Assembly (NCBI GenBank): GCA_965223045.1 | Contig: CBDCVN010000013.1 | Span: 3,286,001 to 3,350,000 of the forward strand | DNA from: CBDCVN01 sp965223045 | GTDB taxonomy: Bacteria; Deinococcota; Deinococci; Deinococcales; Trueperaceae | DNA length: 64,000 bases | Direction of reading: 5' to 3' | Part shown: one piece after another, positions 1-8,066 of the stretch | Layout: every line of letters starts with the position of its first letter | Position numbering within the stretch: the stretch's first letter is position 1 | The notes under the pieces: model-generated | The model's input: only the letters and a program-made list of their open reading frames with translations | What the model was told of the DNA's origin: nothing | Database searches by the model: none | Made by a program: the position numbers and the translations under genes

Positions 1-2
1 TT

Positions 3-656
3 CAAGTAGCTAATCTGAATTTGCAAGCTTCTTGGTATAATGCTAATAATTGTGGTACTGCAGATGGCATATTAGAACCTACTAATGCAACCTTAAATGG
101 TAACATTGCTATTATTAACTTACAAAATATAGGCTTTAGGATTAGTGATACCAATGCTAGTACCCAAGGGAAAATAGAGGTGAGTTCTGGTGGAGAAACC
201 GCCTCTTTTTCATGGAATGTTAGTTTGAATGGTCAAATTCAGCGTAGTGCAACAACATGTTTTTTAGAGGACTTTGACATAAATAGTGGTAATGTGTCAT
301 TAGTTCTAACTAGTAACAGTCACAGTTTTGCTTTTAAGTTTGATTTTAATGATGTTGTTATGGATGCAGATGGAGTAATTACATCAGTTAAGTTAAGTAA
401 TGGTGAAATAAGGCTTGACAATGAAATCGCATTAACCTTTGCTGGAACATTGGATAACAATGATGAAGACGATGTATTTGGCGAAAATGTTGTTGTGACA
501 TTCTCCAACGGTGAAACTAGTACCCTTGAAGACGTGATTATAGATAATAGGGATATTTTCACAAGTATAAACAGTTTAGGTAACCTTTCTTTATTAGATG
601 CACAACAAGCTTGGCTTCTCCAAGGATTAGATGTGCTCTCTGTTGGCAATTGGTAG
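3..656 (+). CDS. Hypothetical protein, 5' end outside window
   Basis: The reading frame is open to the left edge, so only the last 217 codons are visible. I do not recognise the family. The protein is rich in Asn, Ser, Thr and Asp with alternating hydrophobic residues, as in secreted beta-sandwich proteins. Phrases such as VTFSNGET and IRLDNEIALTF look like beta-strands, and there is an acidic stretch NNDEDD. No membrane segment is visible. Its style resembles the window's lipoproteins at 7.1, 11.8 and 29.3 kb, but I see no shared motif. A broken IS630 fragment follows 32 bp downstream, so the true 3' end may have been altered. Confidence 0.55.
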   Translation, partial: QVANLNLQASWYNANNCGTADGILEPTNATLNGNIAIINLQNIGFRISDTNASTQGKIEVSSGGETASFSWNVSLNGQIQRSATTCFLEDFDINSGNVSLVLTSNSHSFAFKFDFNDVVMDADGVITSVKLSNGEIRLDNEIALTFAGTLDNNDEDDVFGENVVVTFSNGETSTLEDVIIDNRDIFTSINSLGNLSLLDAQQAWLLQGLDVLSVGNW

Positions 657-688
657 TTGCTAGGAAAGGAAAGCGCTGAAGTCGAGAT

Positions 689-859
689 AGTCCTGAATTT
701 AACCCTATAGAACAAGACCACTGTTGGTCAAAGGTGAAATCGCACTTGCGTAAATTAGAGCCTTGTAACAGCAGGCAATTGAGAAGGTCTATGGTAAAAG
801 CTTTGAATAACATTACTGCTAGTGATGCTCAAGGTTGGTTCAGGCACTGTGGTTACTAG
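689..859 (+). pseudogene. IS630-family transposase, C-terminal remnant
   Basis: A 57-codon open stretch reads SPEFNPIEQDHCWSKVKSHL and runs on to a stop at 857-859. The SPxFNPIE...W..K.K signature surrounds the last acidic residue of the IS630 DDE domain. No start and no N-terminal part are present, and an in-frame stop lies just upstream. Two extra residues sit between NPIE and HCW compared with the usual motif. This is a dead fragment, not closely related to the intact IS630 at 40.8 kb, which reads SPDFNPIERLWKYLKK. Confidence 0.7.
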
Positions 860-1029
860 AATCACACTTCATAGAAAATGTTTTATACTAACAGATTTTG
901 TGGTTAGTTAATGACAGGTACACCCCAAAATGAGAGGAGTGCTTATAGGAAGGACTTTAGATATGCATTCAAGTACGACACTACTTAGATTAGTTGCAAA
1001 ATGTAGGCTAAAAGAACAAAAACGCGGTT

Positions 1030-1035
1030 TATACT
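1030..1035 (+). promoter_or_regulatory. -10 box TATACT, leaderless start
   Basis: TATACT lies 6 nt before the ATG at 1042, so transcription would begin at or next to the start codon. No Shine-Dalgarno fits in between and no convincing -35 is seen. The same spacing recurs before the genes starting at 11609, 17282, 29963, 48734 and 49842. Confidence 0.5.
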
Positions 1036-1041
1036 TAGGCT

Positions 1042-1947
1042 ATGATTAATCGAGTTGTCATCCCTGGTGGAAGTGGTTTTTTAGGATCTTCACTAGCCAA
1101 TTACCTTGTTACTAAAGGTTATGAGGTAATTATCCTTACTCGCAAACCAAGCAAAACAGAGGGGCCAATTCAATATATTTATTGGGATGGTAAAAACCTT
1201 GGAGAGTGGGCTCGAGCATTCGAAAATGCCAAGGCCATAATCAACTTAACAGGTCGCAGTGTTAATTGCTTCCCTACAGCAAAAAACAAGCATGAAATCA
1301 TTGAATCAAGAGTTAATTCAGTAAATGCTGTCACACAAACTATCAGTCAAGCTAGTTCCCCACCAAGTGTTTTAATTCAGGCTAGCTCTTTGGCTATTTA
1401 TGGCGATACTCAGGAGGCCTGTACTGAGAAAGCCCCATATGGAGAAGGGGTTTCTGTAAGTGTATGTGAACGTTGGGAGGGGGTGCTCGAGCAAACAAAT
1501 CTACCAAGTACTAGAAAGGTGGTGCTTCGGATAGGTTTTGTTCTGGGTAAAGGTGGGGGAGCACTAGAGCCATTAACAAATTTAACAAAATGTTTCTTAG
1601 GTGGGCAAATTGCTGGTGGTCAACAGTATATCAGTTGGCTCCATATTGAAGACTTAAACAGAATGATATTGTGGGCAATAGAATCAGATAAAGTCCAAGG
1701 CGCCTTTAATGCTACAAATCCAAACCCTGTAACTAATGCCCAATTCATGCGCACTCTTCGCTCGGTTCTAGGTCGCCCTTGGAGTCCACCAATACCTGCA
1801 TGGGCTGTACATATTGGTGCGGTTTTTATGCGAACAGATGCTAGTCTTGCTTTAACAGGTAGAAAATGTATACCTGAAAGAGCACAAGCAATGGGGTTTA
1901 ATTTTAACTATTTAGATCTTCAAAAAACGCTAGAAGGCATTGTATAA
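1042..1947 (+). CDS. TIGR01777 family NAD(P)-binding epimerase/SDR
   Basis: 301 residues, typical for the YfcH/TIGR01777 family of atypical short-chain dehydrogenases. The N-terminal GGSGFLGSSLANYL is the Rossmann dinucleotide-binding loop. IINLTGRSV and the IESRV stretch are family hallmarks, and the ASSLAIYG segment replaces the usual YxxxK region. The C-terminal part, around residues 245-295 (RSVLGRPWSPPIPAW), matches the DUF1731 domain at the end of these proteins. The substrate of the family is not established. The ATG is chosen because a TATACT box sits 6 nt upstream. The next gene follows after 26 bp on the same strand. Confidence 0.85.
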   Translation: MINRVVIPGGSGFLGSSLANYLVTKGYEVIILTRKPSKTEGPIQYIYWDGKNLGEWARAFENAKAIINLTGRSVNCFPTAKNKHEIIESRVNSVNAVTQTISQASSPPSVLIQASSLAIYGDTQEACTEKAPYGEGVSVSVCERWEGVLEQTNLPSTRKVVLRIGFVLGKGGGALEPLTNLTKCFLGGQIAGGQQYISWLHIEDLNRMILWAIESDKVQGAFNATNPNPVTNAQFMRTLRSVLGRPWSPPIPAWAVHIGAVFMRTDASLALTGRKCIPERAQAMGFNFNYLDLQKTLEGIV

Positions 1948-1973
1948 CTTAATATAACTTATGAGTATAGCTT

Positions 1974-2801
1974 ATGAAAATTTCTGAACAAGACGCCACC
2001 CTCTTTTTTGAGCTTACTTGGTCACTACAATTTTTTGTAAATCAGAAGCTCAATATTCTCTCAGATATTAATTACTTGCAAACCTACATTAACTGTCCAA
2101 TAGAGCAAAAGATGCGGGTGCGTGACGCACTTTACGAAAACATAGACTTGATAGACCAGTTTACTCAAAAGAATCCTGATAAATTCTCAGAAGATAAGCT
2201 AGCAATAGTTACTCAGTGGAAAAATTTCTTATCTGGCGATTTTTATATTGAACGTTTGCTAAAGAAACATGCAATTTTTATTTCTCGTAAAGATGATAAA
2301 GTATATGCTGTTCTAGCACTCCAAAGTTCATTTGATGAGATGATTAACCCAAAACTGCTTCCTACTTTAGTAAAAACAGTTCTGCTACCCTTTAAGGACA
2401 AAATTATTTATGATGGTCTCCTTCAAAGCAGCAATTTTATTTTTGGGCGTGGCATTTCCTCAGATTTAAAAGAAATTTACCTGACTGCTAAGCAAAATAA
2501 GCGAATCATTGATAGCTTTTCTGCTAATTTAGAGTCACCTGAAACTGACAAGTACTTAGGGAGCATTAAAGATTTGTATCCAGAAGTAGCTCAGATAGTT
2601 GCAAAAACAAAGAAATTACGAGCAAAAGCGGATTTGCCAGCAATTATTAGTCCTACATTCTCTCTTGCAAAAGCAAGCTTAGAACTCACTCAGTCCGCTA
2701 CTTCAAATCCTGATGACTTAGACTTACTATGGAAAATCTTGAAAAAAGTACAACGTGCTCTTAACAAAGTTGAAGATACTTTACATAGGTCAGAACATTA
2801 G
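1974..2801 (+). CDS. Uncharacterised alpha-helical protein
   Basis: 275 residues. I do not recognise a named domain. The sequence is mostly predicted helix, rich in Lys, Leu and Asp, without signal peptide or membrane segment, so probably cytoplasmic. A central block around residues 125-170 (LLPTLVKTVLLPFKDKIIYD followed by a Gly-rich FGRGISSDLKE) looks conserved in style. The last ~40 residues form a possible helical hairpin. It lies between the epimerase gene and the cupin gene on the same strand with short gaps, so co-transcription is likely, but this says little about function. Confidence 0.6.
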   Translation: MKISEQDATLFFELTWSLQFFVNQKLNILSDINYLQTYINCPIEQKMRVRDALYENIDLIDQFTQKNPDKFSEDKLAIVTQWKNFLSGDFYIERLLKKHAIFISRKDDKVYAVLALQSSFDEMINPKLLPTLVKTVLLPFKDKIIYDGLLQSSNFIFGRGISSDLKEIYLTAKQNKRIIDSFSANLESPETDKYLGSIKDLYPEVAQIVAKTKKLRAKADLPAIISPTFSLAKASLELTQSATSNPDDLDLLWKILKKVQRALNKVEDTLHRSEH

Positions 2802-2818
2802 CAAGGAATGGTATACCA

Positions 2819-3082
2819 TTGAGCTATAAAACTATAGATTTCAAGGAAAAGCTAGCTAAATTTAGTGAGAGATGGTCACCAAAGGTCATTGCCGAAATGA
2901 ATAACTATCAATTTAAGTTAGTTAAAATTCAAGGTGATTTTGTCTGGCACAACCATGAAGACGCTGATGAAACCTTTATAGTGCTTGATGGTGAAATAGG
3001 TATTGAGTTTTGCGATAGTAAGATTAAGCTGTCTGCTGGGGAAATGTTTGTAGTGCCTAAGGGAGCAAATATAGATTTCTAA
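2819..3082 (+). pseudogene. Cupin domain protein, C-terminally truncated
   Basis: 87 codons from a TTG start preceded by AAGGAATG. The first beta-strands of a small cupin are intact: the first metal-binding motif appears as WHNHEDADETFIVLDGEIG, and the core continues to MFVVPKG. Proteins of this type usually run to about 115 residues, with a second motif after VPKG that supplies a further metal-binding histidine. Here the frame stops after GANIDF, so that half is gone. It may still be expressed, but metal binding is probably lost. The amidotransferase gene begins 16 bp later. Confidence 0.65.
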
Positions 3083-3098
3083 CGAAACAAAGTTTGTT

Positions 3099-3794
3099 AT
3101 GATAAATATCCACTATTTACAACACGTACCTTTTGAAGGGCCTGCTAAAATTGGTGAGTGGGCACTAGCCAATGAGCATAAGCTCACCAGCACAAAGCTT
3201 TATGAAGATGTTACCTTGCCCTCAGTAAACAGCATAGACTGGCTTGTAGTTATGGGTGGACCTATGAATATTTATGAAGAAAAGGAATATCCATGGCTAG
3301 TGCCAGAAAAGAAATTTATTAGCGAAGCTATAGAAGCTGACAAGACAGTACTAGGTGTTTGTTTGGGTGCACAATTAATTGCTGATGTATTAGGGGCAAA
3401 GGTTTATAAAGGCCAGCATAAGGAAATTGGTTGGTTTCCTCTAGAGCTTACCTTTGAAGCTAAGGCTTCAAAATTATTTGGTGGTTTACCAGAACAATTT
3501 ACAGTTTTTCACTGGCATGGCGATACATTTGATTTGCCAGCAGGGGCAATTCAACTAGCCAGAAGCAAAGGGTGTGAGCAGCAGGCTTTCTTATACAATA
3601 ATCGTGTGCTTGGTCTACAGTTTCATCTTGAGTCTACTGTAGAAAGTGTGCATAAGCTTGTTCAACACTGCAAAAGTGACATTTCTGAGGGTGAGTATGT
3701 TCAAGAGGCTGAATTAATGCTGTCTGAAAGCCAAGGTTATACTCTAGATTTACATCAGATTTTGGAGAGCTTGCTCGAGCAACTACTCAAGTAA
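3099..3794 (+). CDS. Class I glutamine amidotransferase family protein
   Basis: 231 residues, GMP-synthase-like glutaminase fold (COG0518 type). The nucleophile cysteine is in GVCLGAQLIADVLG near residue 88, and the catalytic His-Glu pair is in LGLQFHLEST near residues 175-178. VVMGGPMNIYEE provides the oxyanion strand. Such stand-alone domains hydrolyse glutamine or related gamma-glutamyl compounds; the partner or substrate cannot be told from sequence. The ATG lies 16 bp after the truncated cupin. A roughly 240-bp gap follows. Confidence 0.85.
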   Translation: MINIHYLQHVPFEGPAKIGEWALANEHKLTSTKLYEDVTLPSVNSIDWLVVMGGPMNIYEEKEYPWLVPEKKFISEAIEADKTVLGVCLGAQLIADVLGAKVYKGQHKEIGWFPLELTFEAKASKLFGGLPEQFTVFHWHGDTFDLPAGAIQLARSKGCEQQAFLYNNRVLGLQFHLESTVESVHKLVQHCKSDISEGEYVQEAELMLSESQGYTLDLHQILESLLEQLLK

Positions 3795-3904
3795 TAACAA
3801 CTTGTACTCAATCTCCACTTGGGAATAATATCTTGATTGACATATTTAATTATCCACAAAACATAATCAATGCTGAAAACACCTGTCATAAAACACGTGT
3901 TGGC

Positions 3905-3927
3905 AGGGTTCAACATTTTGAAACCCT
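3905..3927. repeat. Palindrome AGGGTTCAAcattTTGAAACCCT
   Basis: Near-perfect inverted repeat of 9-10 bp arms in the 3795-4036 intergenic gap, with no T-tract on either side. A related palindrome lies at 29240-29255, also preceded by GTTG..GGG. The rest of the gap shows no gene. Confidence 0.45.
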
Positions 3928-4036
3928 ACGTATTGATGTCCAAAAAGTCTCATTAGGAATTTCAAGGGCTTGAAAATGCATTCGAATTTCTTCCAAACTT
4001 TGGGGTTCCAACTGGGAATCAAAAGATTTTAGCACA

Positions 4037-4567
4037 ATGTACGAATTTAATAGAGTGGTAGTCATTGGCACCAGCTGTTCTGGTAAAACAACTTTTGCTA
4101 AAAGTTTATCTAAGCAACTTAATGCTAGTCATATTGAACTAGATGCCCTTCATTGGAAACCTAATTGGGTACCACAAAATATTGATACTTTCCGTGTTGC
4201 TGTTGAGAATGCTACCAATAATCAAAAATGGGTTGCTGATGGGAACTATAGTAAAGTTCGTGATATTGTTTGGAGCAAGGCTGAAGCAATAATCTGGCTA
4301 AATTACTCTTTCCCCATTGTGTTTAAAAGAGCTATATTTTGTACAGTAAGACGGGTTTTTACAAGAGAGGAGCTTTACTCAGGTAATAAGGAAAGCTTTG
4401 CTAGAGCATTTTTTAGTACTGATTCAATTCTTTTGTGGGTGATTAGAACACATCATCGTAGATACAGAGAGTATCCTTTACTGCTCCAAAACCCAAAGTT
4501 TGCACATTTGCACATTTTTCAGCTATTTTCTCCAAAAGAGGCAACAAATTTTTTAAAAGAATTATGA
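4037..4567 (+). CDS. P-loop NTPase, adenylate kinase/FlaR-like
   Basis: 176 residues. The Walker A motif GTSCSGKTTFAK is at residues 11-22, followed by the IELDALHWKPNW segment typical of the topology-modulation (FlaR)/adenylate-kinase-like group. VADGNYS and IIWLNY match the later conserved blocks, and RRYREYP lies in the C-terminal lid region. The group binds ATP and probably phosphorylates a small substrate, but the acceptor is unknown. The stop overlaps the start of the next gene (ATGA), which indicates translational coupling. Confidence 0.8.
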   Translation: MYEFNRVVVIGTSCSGKTTFAKSLSKQLNASHIELDALHWKPNWVPQNIDTFRVAVENATNNQKWVADGNYSKVRDIVWSKAEAIIWLNYSFPIVFKRAIFCTVRRVFTREELYSGNKESFARAFFSTDSILLWVIRTHHRRYREYPLLLQNPKFAHLHIFQLFSPKEATNFLKEL

Positions 4568-5265
4568 AGCGTATATTTTTAACTGCCCAATGGAAAAACC
4601 TTATCTTGCTTAACTATGAAGTTGAGCCAGAAGTACTTTTACCCTATGTGCCCCAAGGAACAGAATTAGATTTTTTTGAGGGCAAAACATATGTAAGTTT
4701 GGTAGGGTTCTTGTTTCAAAATATCAAAGTAAAGGGCCTTAAAATTCCTTTTCATGTCAATTTTGAAGAGGTAAATCTAAGATTTTATGTAAAACGCAAC
4801 CAAGGGAATGAAGTTAAAAGGGGTGTATGTTTCATCAAAGAGATTGTACCTAGAAGGGCAATTGTTTTTATAGCTAATATCATCTATAAAGAAAACTATG
4901 TTTGCTTAAAGATGCAACACCTTATAAACGAAGAGCAAGTGCTGTACAGGTGGTACTTTAACAAACAGTGGCATTATATTACTGTTGCTTTAGAAGATAC
5001 TCTTGCACTGCCTGAAAAAGACTCACTAGCAGAGTTTATAACTGAACATTATTGGGGGTATAGTTCTGGAGGTAAACAAACTATTGAATACCAGGTTGGA
5101 CACCCAACTTGGGAAGTTGCTAGCTTAAATAATTTTGATATTAAAGTTAATTATGAGCATTTATATGGATCTAAATTAAGCAAGGCCCTGCTAACAGGGC
5201 CAGCTAGTGTTATTTTTGCAAAAGGTTCTGAAGTTATTGTTTATGAGGGAAGTCGTTTAATCTGA
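4564..5265 (+). CDS. DUF2071 (YqjF-like) family protein
   Basis: 233 residues. The opening TAQWKNLILLNYEVEPEVLL and the later phrases YVSLVGFLFQN, FEEVNLRFYVKR and GVCFIKEIVPRRA are characteristic of the DUF2071/YqjF family. No signal peptide or membrane segment is visible. The biochemical role of the family is not established. The start overlaps the preceding P-loop gene by 4 bp, so the two are likely made together. Confidence 0.8.
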   Translation: MKRIFLTAQWKNLILLNYEVEPEVLLPYVPQGTELDFFEGKTYVSLVGFLFQNIKVKGLKIPFHVNFEEVNLRFYVKRNQGNEVKRGVCFIKEIVPRRAIVFIANIIYKENYVCLKMQHLINEEQVLYRWYFNKQWHYITVALEDTLALPEKDSLAEFITEHYWGYSSGGKQTIEYQVGHPTWEVASLNNFDIKVNYEHLYGSKLSKALLTGPASVIFAKGSEVIVYEGSRLI

Positions 5266-5298
5266 GCTTGCAGTTGAAGCAGGAATGTTAGACCAAAT

Positions 5299-5352
5299 GA
5301 CATGCTCACAGAAAGAAAGCTCTCTAGGGGAAAAATTTTCTGGAGCACTCTA
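5299..5352 (+). repeat. Dispersed ~50-bp repeat, copy 1
   Basis: The stretch beginning ACATGCTCACAGA and ending TTTTCTGGAGCACTC is closely similar to the reverse strand of 34665-34716. It lies in the short gap before the malic enzyme gene. A tiny open frame here is part of the repeat and not a gene. Confidence 0.5.
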
Positions 5353-5404
5353 TCAATAGACAGTGCTGTTATCTACAAAGCATATAAGGTAACCTAAACT
5401 AACT

Positions 5405-7120
5405 ATGAAACAATACGACTATAAGATTGATCAAAACGGCAACCCCTACCTAGAAACTGACTTGCCGGGGTTAATGCTTACACGCTTGCCTTTACTAAAT
5501 AAAAGTACTGCTTTTAGCCTTGAAGAGCGTCAGGCTTTTGGACTTAGTGGTATCTTTCCACCGCACATATCTACTTTAAAACAGCAAGTTGGAAGAGCCT
5601 ATAGTAACTTTAGCCGTTTTCAAAATGATTTAGATAGGCACATTTTCCTGCGTGTGCTACAGGATCGTAATGAAGTGCTCTTTTATGCATTATTAGAAGA
5701 ACATCTTGAAGAAGTTATGCCCATTATCTATACCCCTACAGTGGCTCAGGCAGTGGAGCAATTTAGTCAAATTTACCGCTTTCCTAGAGGTTTAGTAGTT
5801 AGTACAGGTAACATTGATCATATTGATGAGGTACTTAAACATACTCCTTACCCTTACGTCAAACTCATTGTTGCAACTGACTCAGAAGGGATTTTAGGCA
5901 TTGGTGACCAAGGTTTTGGCGGTATGGCCATTTGTATAGGTAAGCTTTCTATTTATACTGCTGCTGCTGGCGTTGATCCAGCTTTGACCTTACCAGTAGA
6001 GTTAGACGTAGGCACAAACCGTCAAGACCTTTTAGATGATCCCCTTTATCTTGGTATGCGTCATGAGCGTTTAAAGGGTACTGAATATGATGACTTTATC
6101 CATCGTTTTGTAGTTGCACTAAAAAAACGTTTTCCTAATGTCCTTTTGCAATGGGAAGACTTTAGTAAGCAAAAATCTTTTGATGTACTAGAACGCTACT
6201 ACGAAAAATTACCTTCTTTTAATGATGATATACAAGGTACTGGAGCAGTAGTTCTTGCTGGGCTTTTGGCAACATCACGCAAGAACCATAGATCTCTGAA
6301 AGAGGAAACTTTTCTTATTTACGGCGCTGGTGCTGCTGGCGTGGGCGTAGCTAAACAAATTGTCACAGGTTTACAACGTGAAGGTTTAAGCTTTGCAGAA
6401 GCTAAAGCACGTGTTTTTATGCTGGACTCTAAAGGGCTTTTGTTAGATGGTAGGCTGGGGCTCGAGCCCTATAAAAAAACTTTCACTCAAGACCCAGCTA
6501 GATTATCTAGTTGGCAATTCACTGGCAATATCCCTAATTTATTAGACACTATAAAAAATGCTAGAATAACCACACTAATAGGTCTTTCCGGTCAGCGTGA
6601 GGCCTTTAATCAGGAGGTAATAAAGGCACTAGATACCAATACTCCCTACCCTATAGTTTTTGCCCTTTCAAACCCAACTGCCAATTGTGAAGCTATACCT
6701 GCTAATGTTTATGCTTGGACAGAAGGACGTGCTACAGTAGCAACAGGTAGTCCCTTTGAGGATGTAGCCTTTCAAGGCCTTAGACACTCTATAGGCCAAG
6801 GGAATAATGCATTTATCTTTCCCGGTTTAGGTTTGGGAATAATGCTTAGTGGTGCCAGAAGAGTGACTGAAGAAATGTTGACTGAAGCAGCAGTAGCTCT
6901 ATCTAATTATGTAGATGCTGGACGTTTGGATCGAGGAGGTGTTTACCCACAAATTGACAAACTACGCAGTGTAAGTAAACACGTAGCTATCGCTGTAGTG
7001 AAGTACGCAGTCAACACAGGTTTGGCACGTGTTGATATATCTGAAAATGTAGAGGACTTTGTTGAAAGTCGTATGTGGAAACCTGTTTACTTGCCAATTC
7101 GCAGACCTCAAAGCTATTAA
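5405..7120 (+). CDS. maeA: NAD-dependent malic enzyme
   Basis: 571 residues, the usual length of the large (eukaryote-like, SfcA/MaeA type) malic enzymes, which decarboxylate malate to pyruvate with reduction of NAD(P). Visible signatures: YTPTVAQAV near residue 117, LIVATDSEGILGIGDQG near 158, the metal-site region WEDFSKQKSFDVLERY, and SFNDDIQGTGAVVLAGL. The Rossmann loop YGAGAAGVGVAKQI lies near residue 312, and ALSNPTANCEA is in the C-terminal half. Cofactor preference is inferred from the family. The gene is converging with the lipoprotein gene, with 5 bp between the stops. Confidence 0.95.
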   Translation: MKQYDYKIDQNGNPYLETDLPGLMLTRLPLLNKSTAFSLEERQAFGLSGIFPPHISTLKQQVGRAYSNFSRFQNDLDRHIFLRVLQDRNEVLFYALLEEHLEEVMPIIYTPTVAQAVEQFSQIYRFPRGLVVSTGNIDHIDEVLKHTPYPYVKLIVATDSEGILGIGDQGFGGMAICIGKLSIYTAAAGVDPALTLPVELDVGTNRQDLLDDPLYLGMRHERLKGTEYDDFIHRFVVALKKRFPNVLLQWEDFSKQKSFDVLERYYEKLPSFNDDIQGTGAVVLAGLLATSRKNHRSLKEETFLIYGAGAAGVGVAKQIVTGLQREGLSFAEAKARVFMLDSKGLLLDGRLGLEPYKKTFTQDPARLSSWQFTGNIPNLLDTIKNARITTLIGLSGQREAFNQEVIKALDTNTPYPIVFALSNPTANCEAIPANVYAWTEGRATVATGSPFEDVAFQGLRHSIGQGNNAFIFPGLGLGIMLSGARRVTEEMLTEAAVALSNYVDAGRLDRGGVYPQIDKLRSVSKHVAIAVVKYAVNTGLARVDISENVEDFVESRMWKPVYLPIRRPQSY

Positions 7121-7125
7121 GGTTT

Positions 7126-8031
7126 TTAGGGTTTCACAGTAACAGTAACGGTCTCGGAAACAACTCCTTCGCTATTACCTGCTGTCAGCGTATAAGTAGT
7201 AGTTTTTGTTGGTGTTACTATTCTCCTCACACTTTCAATAACATTGCCAACATCATTGTCTATAGTAAGTTCTTCAGGAGTATTACTAACCCACCAATAC
7301 AAGGTAACCTTATTTCCTTGTTTAATCTCCGAGGGTACTGCCTCAAAATTTATAACCTTAGGAGCACTACTTACAGAACTTGGTGGTTCAAAAAGAGTTA
7401 CTGCATCAGAAGGTTCAAAAGTAGCACGTACAATACACAAGATATTTTGAATGCTCAGCAAAGCATTTTCTTGAACTGTTACCCTACCATCTTTAAGGGT
7501 AACTCTGAGAAAAGCAGTGTAATTGCTTTCAGAAACAGGAGAAAAACTACCCCCAGGGATTTGCTTAAAGTTTTCAACATTTACAAAGTTGTAAATGTTT
7601 TCTGAAACCTGATCAGTAGCAATGTCCCATGTAAAATCAGGATTTGTTCCTTCAGCTATTAAACCCGGATTATTCTTATGTGTAGGCTCTGCTTTAGCAA
7701 CCCACATCTCAAAGCTAGCTCTTAAGTTAGGATAATTAATTTGCCTAGTTTTTAAGAGATTCGAGCTACTAGGCGGAAAAATTAAAGTACCATCATCAAT
7801 ACTTATGTCGGTAAGTTCTATTTGACCACTACCTACAGGTGGTAAATCACCTTGTCCTGCCTCCAGACCACCAGACACTGCTTGCAAGTCTATTACATCT
7901 CCTGTACCGCGATTACCTCCAGCAGGGAAGTTCGTACTCATAAAAGGATTATTCCCACCAGTAGAACAATCTACTAGAGGCAAACAAACTATTAGAATAA
8001 ATAGTATTTTTAAAAGAGTAGCTCTGTTCAT
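7126..8031 (-). CDS. Secreted lipoprotein with Ig-like domain (paralogue 1)
   Basis: From ATG 8031 the protein starts MNRATLLKILFILIVCLPLV followed by DC, a signal peptide with a lipobox-like cysteine. A TTG 24 nt earlier is possible but would place charged residues before the signal. After the Cys comes a low-complexity linker, then a block DLQAVSG...GQGDLPPVGSG, shared with the lipoprotein at 11.8 kb. The last ~90 residues read like an Ig-like fold (VPSEIKQGNKVTLYWWVS and TTTYTLTAGNSEG). It begins 35 bp (or 11 bp from the TTG) after the kinase gene on the same strand, so the two form an operon. Function unknown; an outer-surface partner of the kinase is an inference from the repeated pairing. 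Confidence 0.75.
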   Translation of the reverse strand: MNRATLLKILFILIVCLPLVDCSTGGNNPFMSTNFPAGGNRGTGDVIDLQAVSGGLEAGQGDLPPVGSGQIELTDISIDDGTLIFPPSSSNLLKTRQINYPNLRASFEMWVAKAEPTHKNNPGLIAEGTNPDFTWDIATDQVSENIYNFVNVENFKQIPGGSFSPVSESNYTAFLRVTLKDGRVTVQENALLSIQNILCIVRATFEPSDAVTLFEPPSSVSSAPKVINFEAVPSEIKQGNKVTLYWWVSNTPEELTIDNDVGNVIESVRRIVTPTKTTTYTLTAGNSEGVVSETVTVTVKP

Positions 8032-8066
8032 TACAATTCTTTTCACTTTTAACAACCTTAATTTTC

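Noticed and set aside
930..1049. 39-codon frame before the epimerase
   Set aside because: No ribosome site, basic random-looking product, overlaps the promoter and start of the next gene.
7075..7605. 176-codon plus-strand frame across the malic enzyme end and lipoprotein gene
   Set aside because: It runs antisense to a recognisable lipoprotein and has no family features.
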